A DNA stretch of 64,000 nt, from positions 1 to 64,000 of the forward strand of contig JAMKCH010078527.1 in the NCBI GenBank assembly GCA_023653785.1, read 5' to 3'. Positions 1 to 11,535 of the stretch are shown one piece after another. The notes under the pieces were generated by a model, which saw only the letters and a list, made by a program, of their open reading frames with translations, was not told where the DNA came from and ran no database searches. The stretch comes from Ophioderma brevispina (taxonomy: Eukaryota > Echinodermata > Ophiuroidea > Amphilepidida > Ophiodermatidae). Made by a program: the position numbers and the translations under genes. Position 1 is the stretch's first letter. The number at the start of each line of letters is the position of its first letter.

Positions 1-482
1 GCTTTTGGAGAATCGGTGCAATACTTGTTGAACACGATTTCAAAACACGAGCAGTAATGTTGTCAGGCCCGGCTGCCTTATTCGGATTTAAATCATTGAG
101 TAATTTTTCAATCCCATCGGTGTTGATTTCAAGATCGTGAATATCAGGAACACTACTTTGTCCAAGATCCGGGAGTGAGTCTTTCTTGAGTAAAGACGGA
201 ACAGAATTGACGGTTCAGGGCCTCTGCTTTTTCCTTGGCTCCAGCTAAGATACTACCAGCGACATTCATGGGAGACACTCCAGACACTTCTGTCTTTTTG
301 GATTTAACAAACTTCCAGAAGGGCTTAGGATTATCCGATTTTAAAACTGGCTCCAACGACATCTCTAATGTAGACCTTCCTAGCTTTCCTGATTTTCTGG
401 TCAATCTGTCTACGAGCTTTCCTGAATTTGGACCAACAATCTGCAGTGCTGCTCTTTTTGGCTCTATTATAAAGACGTTTTT
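1..482 (-). mobile_element. LINE remnant, linker and start of reverse transcriptase
   Basis: On the minus strand this stretch encodes the region between the endonuclease and reverse transcriptase of a non-LTR retrotransposon. At 153-404 there is a typical linker (FWKFVKSK, then EKAEALNRQF), and at the left window edge the frame reads KAAGPDNI, the usual entry into the RT domain. The basic stretch RAKKSS... at about 420-470 continues KKRLYN, which lies on the far side of the insert at 483-1311, so the two pieces were once one element. The catalytic RT core would lie outside the window. It is a decayed copy without a continuous reading frame. Confidence 0.8.
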
Positions 483-1311
483 ACCCCCTGCGGGTTCGGG
501 GTTAAGAATAGGCCTGCTGTCCCCCCTTACGTGTCGTAAAAGGCGACTAAAAGGGGCCCCCTGCGGGTTCGGGGTTTAGAATAGGCCCGCTGTCCCCCCT
601 TACATGTCCTAAAAGGCGACTATAAGGGGCAACTCGTCTGTTATTTGAACAGACGGGTTGTATTTAAATTTAAGGTTGTATTAAGGTTTCTATTGTATGA
701 CTGCATTTAATGTACTTGTTAAAATAATCTGATAATTTGTATTATTCGTATAAGTAGTTTAATAATCTGTATTAGTTAACATAGAACATACTATTTACAT
801 GTATCAATTACATATGTATATATATATAAGACCATCTATTTAATCTGTAAAATATTGCCTTAATGTTTCAATACTGTTATTGCTTTATCGTGTTTTAAAG
901 GGGATCTGATGTGATCATTAGTATCTGTAGTTGAATTTTTTTATGGTACATGGATGGGTGATGAACTTTGTGATCAGTATATGATGTGTATTCCGTATTT
1001 TTAATTTAGATTTGATCAGTGTATCTTGTGAAGCTGTGTTTTTCTATGTGAATTGTTGTATTCAATTGGATTATCTTATTTTATACATGGATGGGTGATG
1101 ATTTGGTTCATCAGTGTATGATATGTATCTATTTACAATTGTTGGTTTAAATATTGTTAATTTAAAAAAAAAAACGTTGTGATTAGAATTTACTATGGTG
1201 TATGTTTTAAAATGATTTTGAATTTAAAAGGTTAGATGTTTTTTTTTTTTACCTTAATGACACAATATAACCCAATTGTGTTGAGTTGTCATTAAATCTT
1301 AATACTCACTC
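483..1311 (+). mobile_element. Retroposon insert (SINE-like) with 17-bp target duplication
   Basis: The 829-bp insert interrupts the LINE. It is flanked by a perfect direct repeat, ATTATAAAGACGTTTTT, at 466-482 and 1312-1328. Its left end is a tandem dimer of about 74 bp (about 484-556 and 558-629) containing GCGGGTTCGGGGTT, which resembles a pol III B box. The rest is AT-rich and has no coding potential. Target duplication length and structure fit a retroposon, probably a long SINE. The family is not identified. Confidence 0.7.
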
Positions 1312-2790
1312 ATTATAAAGACGTTTTTTTCTATTCACATCTCTTTTGATGGAGCTGTTGATCCATGGATATGTGAAATGGCTGGAGGACATTTTGTTGG
1401 AATGTGATTTTCCATGGAATTGAGAAGGGCATTCTTAAATGAAGAAAACAAACTATCAATGGAATTGTTGATGACAATATCGTCAGTCAGTTCAGAGTTA
1501 AGTTTATTCATGTCGGCATTGACACCAGTGAAATCTCCTTTATTATAAAGTAACACTTTGCGTCTCGGTGGCTGGTATTTTTGGGTTTCAGTACTGCAAA
1601 TCCCTCTTCCACAGTTCACACTGAAATACTCGGCAGAGCAGCAGATTATGGTAAGACAAGGTCGAGGATGTTGGTTACGGGTAGGTTTATCCACCACTTG
1701 GTGAAGATGATGGTCGTTAAAAACATCAATTAAGTACTTGCTGACAGCCGGGTAGGCACCTCCTGGTCTGAAAGATCGGTTTCCCAATCCACATCTGAGA
1801 TTGCGATCGCCAAGCAGCCATATATTAGCATTTGGATGGATCTTGGATAAGGAGGCATCTAGCTCCTTTGCATAATCAACTCTGAAGCGGCGGTCTATAA
1901 TAAGCTCTATGTAAACTGGAGACAACCGTTGGCATGATAGAAATCCACTCAATTTCACAGTAAGTATTCAGGTGGGACTATCCTTTGATACAACAAGCAG
2001 TTTTAATGGGCAATGAAGACACCGCCGCTCCTTTTTTTACAGATCAGTCTGTCACGTCGAAAAACATTGTAGTTGGTGGGAATATTGCACCCTGTCGCAA
2101 TAGAATATGCAGAAAAGACCTGTGTCCTATAACCACATCAGGGTCTTCTGTAGCAACAAGGTTTCAAAGTTTGGGAGCTTCGCTTAAACTCTGACAACTT
2201 GGAGATTGATCATTTTCCACTGGTAGTACGCTGACGCCGACTCGGTCTTGAGAGGATTTTAATTTGTTCTCATTTGTTGGTTCTAGTTGCTGGTTTTGGA
2301 CCTTGATGCCATGGGTTGGCGCAACCATTGTTAATCCAAATGCACACTATCAAAAGATTGGCATTTATAGAAGAAATGTCACTTTCGGATAAATTGGTCA
2401 CGATTAATTAAATTGTCACTATCAGAGAGGTGCCTGTAACGTTCGTCTTCAATCCCCATAACTTTCAAAGAAGTGTTTGAAAAATTAGGTAAGGACCACA
2501 TTGTAGGCACAACCAAGAACACTAGGAGTGATTATTCAGAGCATTGTAAATCGGTCATTCATATCCAAGGCAATCAACATGGAACCAGTTATCACAGCAA
2601 TCACATGCAATGGCTTCCTGGCCCCACTTTGCTGCTTTTTGACACAGCTGGCAGGGATATTTCAAGGATCTGGGTCCTGCATAGCTCTTTATCTCCGGCC
2701 AGGGAGCAATACGGCAACTTTGGATAATGGTTCTTTTGTCATGGGTTTTTATCACAAGTGGTTAGGAAAAATTGTCTAGTCAGACATTGG
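1312..2790 (-). mobile_element. LINE remnant, PHD finger and endonuclease
   Basis: This is the 5' part of the same minus-strand non-LTR element. A PHD-type zinc finger lies at 2560-2670: CQLC, then CDCCDNWFHVDC, the usual Cys4-His-Cys3 layout. An AP-type endonuclease domain follows, with a decayed start near 2190 (DPDVVIG) and a longer open stretch at 1335-1958 that includes WLLGDRN in place of the usual catalytic GDFN-type motif. PHD plus endonuclease plus RT is typical of CR1/Jockey-like LINEs. Frame breaks between about 1960 and 2550 and the altered catalytic motif make it inactive. Confidence 0.75.
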
Positions 2791-4099
2791 ACGAACACAT
2801 GAGATTCACAACACTTTCACACAACCAGTTACATTGATGAATTCATTATTTGACTTCATAAGAAATAAGGCGCGGTAGTTCAGGTTAGCTGTTGTTTAGA
2901 GGGGTTGCTTTTTGTGTGTGTTGTTATAGCGGATCTCTCAACCTTCTGAACTGGGGGGCGGGGGCATTCAAAAGTAGGTGGATATGATGCGTGAAACCCT
3001 AACAGTAGATGTACGCGGCGTACATGACTTACGTGTCCAAAACAGCCAAAACTATGGAAAAAGGTATGTTTTTTTCTAAATGGTTGTGATATACGTGTTT
3101 AGGGGGTGTTGTAATATGACATTAAGCAGAGAGCCTCAAAAACCATCAAATGCTTGTACAACGGAAAGGCAAAGCAAAGATAATAAAGGTTATAACGCAC
3201 AATGCAAGTGCCTTACTTGTTAATGGGAGGGTAGCAAAAACAGACAAAATACCTGTTTGGGGTATGCTTTGTCGATGGAAAGTTGCTTGGTTAGGATGAT
3301 TTTGTCCATGTTCATGTTCACGCATACTGTCTTGCAACTCATTGCTAGAACTCATTTGCACGCTTAATAAAAAAAAGTCAGAACAAAGAAATTTCGATAC
3401 CTATATAAAACAAATCCTGATTAAATTATATATTAATATTATATTATGTGATAGATGGTTGGTATTCAATATTGATCTCGCGGTAGTATATAACAATATA
3501 GCACGGCCTGTTAGCTGATTCAGAGTCAGAGTATTGTTAGCTGTTTCGGGTTCGACCACCAATGCAGTGGTAGAGCAATTGCGGAGGTCGGGGAGCTACC
3601 GGTTCGAGTTCTTCCATACCTTGTATCCTTTTGATCTTTGATCGTTATTGAATTAGCCCACATTTGTTTGGATCATTAGTAGGGACAAATAGGAGGAGTT
3701 TTGTTAAACATACTACTCTCACTGTAAACATGACTTAAGTGACAATTCAGCAAGTGTTAACACAGTGTTATCTCGGCACTGGGAAATAAAAGAGAAGAGC
3801 ACATTGGAAAAAAATAGCAGAGAAATGGGAAAAAGATTAATGCGTACATTGATAACGACCAAGTTGAACTAAACAAGTGTGGGGTAGGTGATTATCAGAG
3901 TTCAGGTTCGAAGTCGTAGCAAGGTTAGGTAACTTTGCATAGCCCCAAATTTCATAATCATAATGTAAGGATGGGTATTACAAGGCAGGGACAATAAAAT
4001 AACGTCTAAACCCTATCCCTACCAAAAACCCCAATAAAACAATGAGCTGGGGTTGGGAAAATACACTAAGTCCAAAAATGCGCTGACGTATCGTACCAA
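2791..4099. other. No gene seen; one tRNA-like patch
   Basis: AT-rich sequence with short unconvincing reading frames. The only recognisable piece is at about 3555-3640, where an A-box-like AGTGGTAGAGCA is followed by a B-box-like GGTTCGAGTTC. The flanks do not pair into an acceptor stem, so it looks like a decayed tRNA-derived repeat rather than a tRNA gene. Confidence 0.4.
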
Positions 4100-4290
4100 A
4101 CCCATATGGGCACGAATCGCTGCTGGGCCAGCGACTCCCTCGTGGCTTGCCATCCATGCTAAAATGGCAAATTATGGTTCGCCGGAGGCCCCGGGTTCAA
4201 ATCCCGCCAGGGACGTAGAATATTGTTTAGCTTCTACCCATTACCCATCCCTTCCTCTCTGGAGAAAGGCTCGAAACCAAAAGGCAGTCA
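4100..4290 (+). repeat. tRNA-derived SINE fragment
   Basis: The segment holds a clear pol III B box within CCCCGGGTTCAAATCCCG (about 4188-4205), followed by a non-tRNA body beginning CAGGGACGTAGAATATTG. Arrangement and length fit a tRNA-headed SINE. Ends and target duplication were not found. Confidence 0.45.
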
Positions 4291-4329
4291 GGGTTAAGGG
4301 GAAACATTGATGGTTAAGCTAGAACAGAG

Positions 4330-5005
4330 AGCAAGATAGTGGATGTATTAGCTGTAATATGAATATAGATTACCGACAGGGAATTGATATGAAAAGCTTC
4401 GAAGGCCATGATAAGAACCTTGAATTTATCCTCTTGGAAATTGGAACGCCATTGGAGAGAACTAGAGTAACGGATAGATGCCATCAAAAGAGAGTTGCAA
4501 CTAATGCCCCTTTAGACAAAAATCAGGTGCGGACCATTTTATGGCAAGTATCTGTATCAATATCTTTGCGGATAGCGATTGCGGTTATGTAATTGAAAGT
4601 GAACAGAACGAGACAAAGAAGTAATGATTACCCATGGTAATGGAGCTATCAAAGGTTCCGTATAGAAGGGGAGCTAGGGATGACTTGGTCTCTAAGTAGA
4701 GCATATGTTTAAAGAACTCTCGTGATGGGTAGATAAAGCCACAAAAACTCAGACTGCTGGTTAAGCCAGTCTGTTTACTCAACCTCCATGCCTGGAATCG
4801 TAAACAACACTGTGTCAATTTGGAACAAAGCGCAACAGTTTTTCTTCACCAGCGAGGTTAGGTTACAACTAGCGTATATCGGAACGTCATCGGCATAGAC
4901 ATGATAATTAAGTTGGTGGTTTTTTTCAATAATCTTGCTAACATTCAGAGTATAATAAGTAAAAGCCTGTGGACCAATGACGGATCCCTGTGGAACACAT
5001 ATCGA
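4330..5005 (-). mobile_element. LINE remnant, RT core with YADD
   Basis: Read on the minus strand from 5005, the frame shows CVPQGSVIGP followed about 26 residues later by HVYADD. These are the RT palm motifs B and C of CR1/L2-type non-LTR retrotransposons. The thumb region is decayed. The C-terminal motif usually written LHWLPV...KIL.L is represented near 4370-4470 by LQWRSNFQEDKFKVL. The catalytic YADD is intact, but frame breaks and deletions inactivate the element. It may be a different copy from the LINE at 1-2790. Confidence 0.7.
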
Positions 5006-5398
5006 TTTGTTTTACATCAGACATCTTGTGTGCTGTAACCATGTACATGATGCAAGGCGTTGACATGTTTGATTTGTGCGCATTTACCATTACAATTATA
5101 TACGTTGTGTGTGTGTACTTGTCGGCTGTTTTTGTTGTTGGCTAAGTAGGTGGTGTCTTTTTTTTTTTAACTTTTAGTTATCTCCAAGTATTACATCCAA
5201 GAGATGAGATATCTGATTAGTAAAGTATATTCGCATGAAAAACACGAGCTCTTAATAGGGAATGCTGGTATCATTCGTAATTTTCAATCAACAGTACTAA
5301 ACTCGAATTTTGAGGGTTGCACTTTATTGATCCTGGGTTAACGTTACAAACTTAATTCTGGTTTCAGGAAACGCCAATTAGTGAATTGAATATCGCTT
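5006..5398. other. No feature seen
   Basis: AT-rich spacer with a short GT run near 5105 and no recognisable gene or repeat ends. Confidence 0.4.
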
Positions 5399-6821
5399 CA
5401 GTGGCGTAGCTAGGGGTGCAACGTGGGGGGGCACATGCCCGGGCGCCACCTCAGGGGTGCGAAATGACGTTGGGAAAAATAAAAGAAACTTCCAATAGGC
5501 TAAATAACTGAGAGCCCTATGAAGGTACTTAACTGCTAAAACTCTAGAGAAAAATAAAAAGAACTGGTCATAAAGGCATAACTGAGAGCCCTATGAAGGT
5601 CTTAACTTGCTAAAAAAACTCGAGAGCTTCCTGCCCCATCTGGGGCAGGTAGCTATAGACATTTGCTTTGTCATGATAACTGAGATAATGAGAACTCTCC
5701 AAATGCACTCAAACAATCGAGAGTTCCGCTGGGCGTCCGCCCCCTGAACCCCAGGTACGTTATAGTTCATTGCTTCATGATAAAGAGAAACTGAGAGCTC
5801 TCTCAAGGCACTCAAACATGCTAACACCCAACTAGCTTACGGGGGCCCGCCCCTGGACCTCCTCCAGTGCAATTATAGTTCATCTGCTTGTACTGCTTGG
5901 AGATTAATGAGATGATTGATATCTGAGACTCCTGAAGCACTCCAACAAGATCATTTGCTTCATGTAGTGAGTAACTGAGAGCTCTGTGAGGCCATTCAAC
6001 ATGCTAAAACCCGCAAGCCTCCGGGGGCTCCGCGCCCTGGACCCCGTAAGGTGCTTTTTGCGTCTGGACCACATTAGGGCCCTACGCGAGCCCTGATCCC
6101 ATATGTCACGCTCACGTATCAATCATGGCGAGTTTCATGCGCTGTAATCGAGTTTACCCACCCCGCTATAGTCGAGTTTTACAGCGCTGCCTATCCCAGT
6201 TTTTGAACCTCTATGTGCCGATTTCATACATCATGCATGTCCCGAATAAATCATGTCCCAAATAAATCATGCCGAGTTTTTTAAAAAACTGGACATGATT
6301 TTTTTTTCAACAATGTGCAAACTGGACATGATTTTTTTTCTCAACATGAGCAAACTCTAGCTTATTTTTTTCTCAAGCATGAGCAAACTCGACAAATGAT
6401 TTTTTTTTCCCTCAACATGAGCAAACTTCACTTATTTTTTGTTAACACATACAACACTCAAAAAATCATGTCCGAGTTTTCCTCATTTTGAGAAAAAATA
6501 CATGTCGTATTTTGACACTGGACATGCTTTATGTCAAGACTCACCATATAGAGAGCACACCTCTCTATGTATAGAGGGCAACTGGACATATAGCGCTATA
6601 AACTCAACATATAACGCTGCAACCATCCGACAGATGCATGGCGAGGAAACTCGATACACAGCGCGTGAACTCGACATCGCGGGAAAACTCGCCATGATTT
6701 AAAACGTGGAGCGTCCATAGATCCCCACGCCTTTTTTTGCTCAGCTGACGCGCGGGCCGGGGGGGGGGGCGGCCACGTTAACATCTTGACCCGGGCGCCA
6801 CGTCCACTAGCTACGCCACTG
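5399..6821. mobile_element. Non-autonomous hAT-like element, CAGTGGCGTAG ends
   Basis: The element begins CAGTGGCGTAGCTAG (5399) and ends CTAGCTACGCCACTG (6821), a perfect 15-bp terminal inverted repeat. Subterminal GCCCGGGCGCC near 5440 mirrors CCGGGCGCCA near 6795. The 8-bp flanks (TATCGCTT and TATATCTA) are only partly alike, so any target duplication is decayed. There is no transposase; the interior is made of minisatellite blocks described separately. Confidence 0.7.
5500..6480. repeat. Two minisatellite families inside the hAT-like element
   Basis: The first family is built on AACTGAGAGCYCTATGAAGG, usually followed by a variant of ACTCAAACATGCTAAAAC. It recurs near 5507, 5580, 5676, 5787, 5925 and 5969 with variable spacing. 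The second family is CATGAGCAAACTCGACATG followed by a T run, repeated with variation from about 6240 to 6480. Copies are diverged. Confidence 0.6.
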
Positions 6822-7649
6822 TATATCTATTTGAAACCATGCAAATCTTGACGATATTGGATGTAAGGAAAAAAATATTTTTACGACTTAGTTCAATGGA
6901 GCCCCTCCCCTATCCACTAACGGCGGGTAAGATTCATAAAAACAAACAAACCCAAACAATACTGACCTTTGTATCTATGTCCACCATAATCCCTAAATCC
7001 CTTATGCTATTTGGGATTTGCCACTTATCAAAAAGTTAAGGAAGCACCCCCAGGGGCAAAAATTGTTCTTTCCATTTCCTCAGAGCAACATCAATGTTCC
7101 ACATAGACAACCTCAAGACTTTCACCCATTTCCTCGGAGCGGCGCTCCCAGCTCCCGCATTTTTTTGCACCCTGCTGACCCCTGCCGTGTGCTTTAACTT
7201 AGTCAGTGCTAGCCAGGCTGGTTGCTCTAAGGGTGTAGTTCACGGTAGTTCACAAATGTCCCGATAACAGGTCAAAATTTCCCGGTCCAGAGCAAAAGAG
7301 TCCGAAAACGGGCTGTAATTTAATATGAAATATTATCCTTTCATTTGCCCGCTTTGCCCTCATTTGTTTTTCAGAGTGGCAGTCTGCACCCCTGCCCCCA
7401 CCTGGGTCTACGCCACTTTGCGTGTTAGATTTAGGAGCGTTTCCCCCTAAACACAGGGAAGGGGTCGCTCCGTGATTTTGAAAAAGTAGCAAAAATGGTA
7501 TTTAGGGAATTGAAAGGATATATTAATCTTCTTTTGCGCTTTACCATGTATATTTTCGCTTATATTATAATGTATTTTGCTATTATTGTATCTTAAACGG
7601 AAGATGAGGTGTAAATAAAAATGAACTTGAACTTACTTTTAGAGTAGTT
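6822..7649. other. No gene seen
   Basis: Spacer with short spurious frames. GTCTACGCCACTTTG near 7410 may be a decayed end of another CAGTGGCGTA-type element, but no partner end was found. Confidence 0.35.
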
Positions 7650-7878
7650 TTGACATGTGTAGAGTTTTCAGCGGAATTATTCCTATGGAAAAGAAACAGA
7701 GAAAACAATCGTACAGAAATGGGGTAAGGAGTTGTATCCTGGAGTAAGACCCTAGAAGCCGTTATCCATCAACATGTGCAACCGTAACCGGTTGTAAGTG
7801 TTAAAACACAGTTGCCCTGAACCAAGAACAAAACATACGTTGAACCAAAACAAGAGTCGGTAAATACCAATATATTGT

Positions 7879-8790
7879 GGGTTGGTGTGTATTCCCGTTA
7901 TGATTTTCATGCTAAATTTGATTTTGTGCTGTTTTTGTTTCAATAGAACCTAAACTTCACAAATTATGGGGATGCAACTTTTTCGTTTTTCGGACTGAGG
8001 CCCCCTCCTGCAAGGGGGGTAATGTTAGTACAGGAAAAATTTAAACTTCGAGTCAAATTGTTTGTAGTAACTGTACACTAACGCGTTCGTTTTCTCTCCT
8101 CATAAGCATTATAAAAATTATATATTGGCATAGGTTTTCTCGACCTGAGTTTTAAAGCGGTATAGCCCCATAAGGGTTTCAAGGTCACCCTGGGGGTAAA
8201 ATGCTCCGATGTTTGTTGACAGTGGTGTCCAATGATTCCTTGAGTCAATACTGAAACAGAAAATGCATTTTAATTGATTTTTGATATCACCATAGCGACT
8301 CCAGGGAAAGTTTTCTGGTGACCAGCCCCCCCAAGCCATGTATACCCTTTCGACATTTTGCTAGTAATTAGCCAACAATGTCTCACACTGCAAAATAATA
8401 CATTTTTGGATCCCTGTGCGACAATACTAACAACTAATGCACCCAGTTTCAGACAAAATCTGAGCATTGGGAAATTTTACCCCATGATGACCTTGAACCA
8501 TTATGGCTATACGCCGAACTAAACGGTCCGGAACCTAGGCAAATATATACTTTTTTAATCCTTATAAGGAGAAGAACATGTTAATGTACATTTAAAACAC
8601 AGTTTGACTTGAATTTTAAATTTTTCCCTGTAGTACATTCCCCCCTTGAGGAAGGGGGCAGCAGTCCCGAGAATTTGCACCCCATCAATTTTCTGACTTT
8701 TCTGGTCCCTAATGAATAAAAAACAGCAAGAAATCAAATTTAGCACCAAAATCCTACGGCAACTGTTTCATTGACATCCAACCCACACTA
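7879..8790. mobile_element. Foldback element private to copy A
   Basis: The left arm TGTGGGTTGG...GCTAAATTTGATTTTGTGCTG is repeated in inverse at the right end (reading back from 8788). A second inverted pair lies inside: CCCCCTCCTGCAAGGGGGG near 8010 against the block near 8640-8660. Copy B lacks the whole segment and reads straight from ACCAATA to AGGAGAGTGTTC, which gives the insertion boundaries. No coding frame is present. Confidence 0.75.
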
Positions 8791-9724
8791 ATAGGAGTGT
8801 TCAACCCACTGTTTATAACTTGTCCATGTCGATCCACTTTTTATTGTTAATAAAATATCAATGAAACGGGTTTGTTTTTTTGGAAATTTAAACTATAAAC
8901 CGTTCATGCCTCAAAGAAATAATCCCAGTGTTATTTCCTATTTCTCTTTTGATGCAACCCAAAGAAGACTATTTTCAATATTCCTAGAAAAGTTTTATCA
9001 TTTTTGTTACAAATGTGAACTAAAAATATTTTAAGGGTGTCACTTCATTGCCCGAAGTGCGAAGTGTCTAAGCTTTTTAAAGGTTAATTTTAAAAATGAC
9101 ATATAAAAATCAAACCTCATTATTTTGCTCATTTTTAGCTTTTTTTCTATTAATCACTGATAACAGTTTTATATCATCATGAACAATAAAAGGTTATTAC
9201 TCTTGGGGGAATGGAGTAACCCCCAAAGGAATTGAGTGACCCAATTCCCCTTTAATGCGTACATTTTGTAGATTTTTTAAAAATATCACCTTTGGTGCAC
9301 AAAAAGAAGGTAGCACACGGTATATGACTTTTGGCAGAAATGGTTTATGACTTATAGATATAATAAAATAAAATCAAAATTCGTTTTATCGATCTCTGGA
9401 AAACTACAGAGCTAAGTTTTTGTGATAATTATGCTCCATTTGGTGCTCAATTGGATTGGACCTCCATTACCAACTTTTATCAATAATCCTACAAAACTAG
9501 ACCTAGTCCGTCGAGAATTGAAGCACCCCCCCCCCAGCTTGACCTACCACACCGACGCACAGCCTCAGCGCGAGGCGAGAGGTTTTTAAATATCTATCAA
9601 AAACGACTGGACCGTGAGAGTATCTTACGTTCGTTGTACTCTGACTCTTGGCCCAAACTACGAACGCGTTCAAAGTCGCGTCCTCACCCCAGAAATCCCC
9701 CATACATAGCTCGCTATGTAACTC

Positions 9725-9835
9725 CCTATAGAGGCGGCGTGGTGCTCTAATGGACTAACATATCGCGTTCGGTTACCGCATGATAACTGATATTCAAATT
9801 CCAAAGGTTCACTGCAGGATAAACAAGCCTAAAGG
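9725..9835 (+). repeat. tRNA-like SINE head, shared by both duplicates
   Basis: GTGGTGCTCTAATGGACTAA resembles an A box and TTCAAATTCC the B box region of a tRNA-derived SINE. The equivalent in copy B is at about 13120-13215, where a longer body continues to about 13480; copy A has lost about 200 bases of it. The two copies vary at many sites. Confidence 0.45.
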
Positions 9836-11031
9836 ATGATGGCCCATTTTTTCAGTTATAAGTTTACAACTCCTTATCGAAAACTTTTACCCCCAAAATC
9901 GCATCTGTACAGTTTCTCGGCCGATATTTCAACCCGTTTTGAATTGCGGAGCATTAAAACGTGATTTTTTAATCCCCATAGAGGTACTTGGTAAATCATA
10001 TTGTCGAACACCAAAATGGTGCTCATTTCCGCTCATAACATCCAAACCAAACATCCCTTTAGCCCTAAGATTTTCCAGATAATGAGAAAAATATTAGGCT
10101 TTCATTGATAATCAAAATCATGACCACTTCTTGGTAAAATCTGGGTCCTGGGGACTAGGCTATTAGCGATCTGGCCATGGACCTTTAAACTTCGAACCCT
10201 ATGGCCAGAACATTGCCTCCTTTATGCCATTTGAACTCCTTCCCAAAGGGGCCATCCGGCACTGTGGCCGGTTTCATTTAAGTTTCTACACCCCTAGTTT
10301 AAAAAACTCCAGGAACTGGGAAGTCTGGGGTCTTCTAATAAATAAATATGGAATCATAGACCCAAGCTGAGTCCGGACCAATGCACACCACTGACGACCA
10401 AATCCATACTATCCCTACATAAGAATAAATTGAAAGGCAGATATAGCTACAGGTGCACAAATTCGCTCCCTCTCCGCTTATAGTAATTGATTTGTGCTTG
10501 TTTATGTTATGCTAATGTTTAACGACTCCCTGGTACAAAACAAGTAATAAAAATGACCATAACTCCCTTCTAATGAAAACTGTAAATCAAATATGGACTT
10601 CAAACTTGTAATAGCAAATCAGGAGCGGTTCTAGATTTTCCCCACAAAACAAGGTGCACGGTGATGTTCCCAAAATCTCTGACACAACACTACCCCACCG
10701 AATGCAACAATTGCCAGATTTTGCTCGCCAATGGTGTGGGGACACCGTTCATGCGTGTTTATCATACAATCTGTACGATAATTCAGAGAAATGTCGGGGG
10801 TGCCACTCATGAGAAGTTCCTTCTGTGTACTTTTAAGTCCTCAACCATATTGAACATACTACACCGAAAGAGATACATCGATATTGAAGTACCTTTTAAC
10901 AGGAAACTATTTCGAACATAACACTTATTTTAATATTTGTCGTTGTTTTCGTGTTCTTTAAGCATCTTGTTTTAACAATTTCATTGTATCAAGTCAATAT
11001 CAGGAGTTACACCCTGCATCATTTGCTGAGT

Positions 11032-11248
11032 CAGTGGCGTAACCAACCTTTGCAAATGGGGGGGGGGCAGAAGGGGTGGGTGCCAAACATTTTTTGAGGG
11101 TGCGTAATTGGTCCTTCCATATACCTGTACAAAATGTCCGTTCATTTCATTTTGGTGGGGGGCAAATGGGGGCAAAGGTTCCGTTTGGGGGTGCTCGCGC
11201 CCCCCTGCCCTCCCCCCCCCCCCCCGCCCCGCGCCTGGTACGCCACTG
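11032..11248. mobile_element. hAT-like MITE, CAGTGGCGTA ends
   Basis: It starts CAGTGGCGTAACCA and ends TGGTACGCCACTG, 217 bp in all, with a very G/C-homopolymer-rich interior. Flanks TGCTGAGT and CTTGAAGT look like a decayed 8-bp duplication. The empty site is visible in copy B near 14930, confirming the insertion. Confidence 0.8.
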
Positions 11249-11535
11249 CTTGAAGTCAAACGAGTGTGCCTGCCACTTTGCCCATAATTTAAAAACCATA
11301 TTTTGGGTTTTTTTCCGGAATGCAAACTATGACGGATGAACTTTTGTTTGCCCCTCCATCCTTCCAAGCATGCGGGGAATACATGACCCTGCATGGTGGT
11401 TCACCTAAAGATTTTAAAAAAACATTTTCTGCAGGTGAATTCGTTGTACTCACTATACGTGCTTGTTTTTTTCTCATAGGGTGGTTGACCCAACCCCATA
11501 AATGCATAGCACATGTGCCTAGAACTGTACTGGAC

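Larger units (their letters stand above)
7650..11535. repeat. Tandem duplication, copy A
   Basis: The sequence from about 7650 to 10990, plus 11260-11535, matches 11536-15220 in the same order and orientation. Shared landmarks include the block at 7760-7870 with 11590-11710, 8790-9370 with 11715-12320, 9390-9500 with 12925-13020, and 10640-10990 with 14190-14910. Copy A carries a private foldback element (7879-8790) and a private hAT MITE (11032-11248). The copies differ by many one-base indels. No gene was recognised in the unit. Confidence 0.85.

Noticed and set aside
5500..6480. CRISPR-like array from the regular repeats
   Set aside because: Unit spacing is irregular, repeats are diverged, and the block lies within a eukaryotic transposon.
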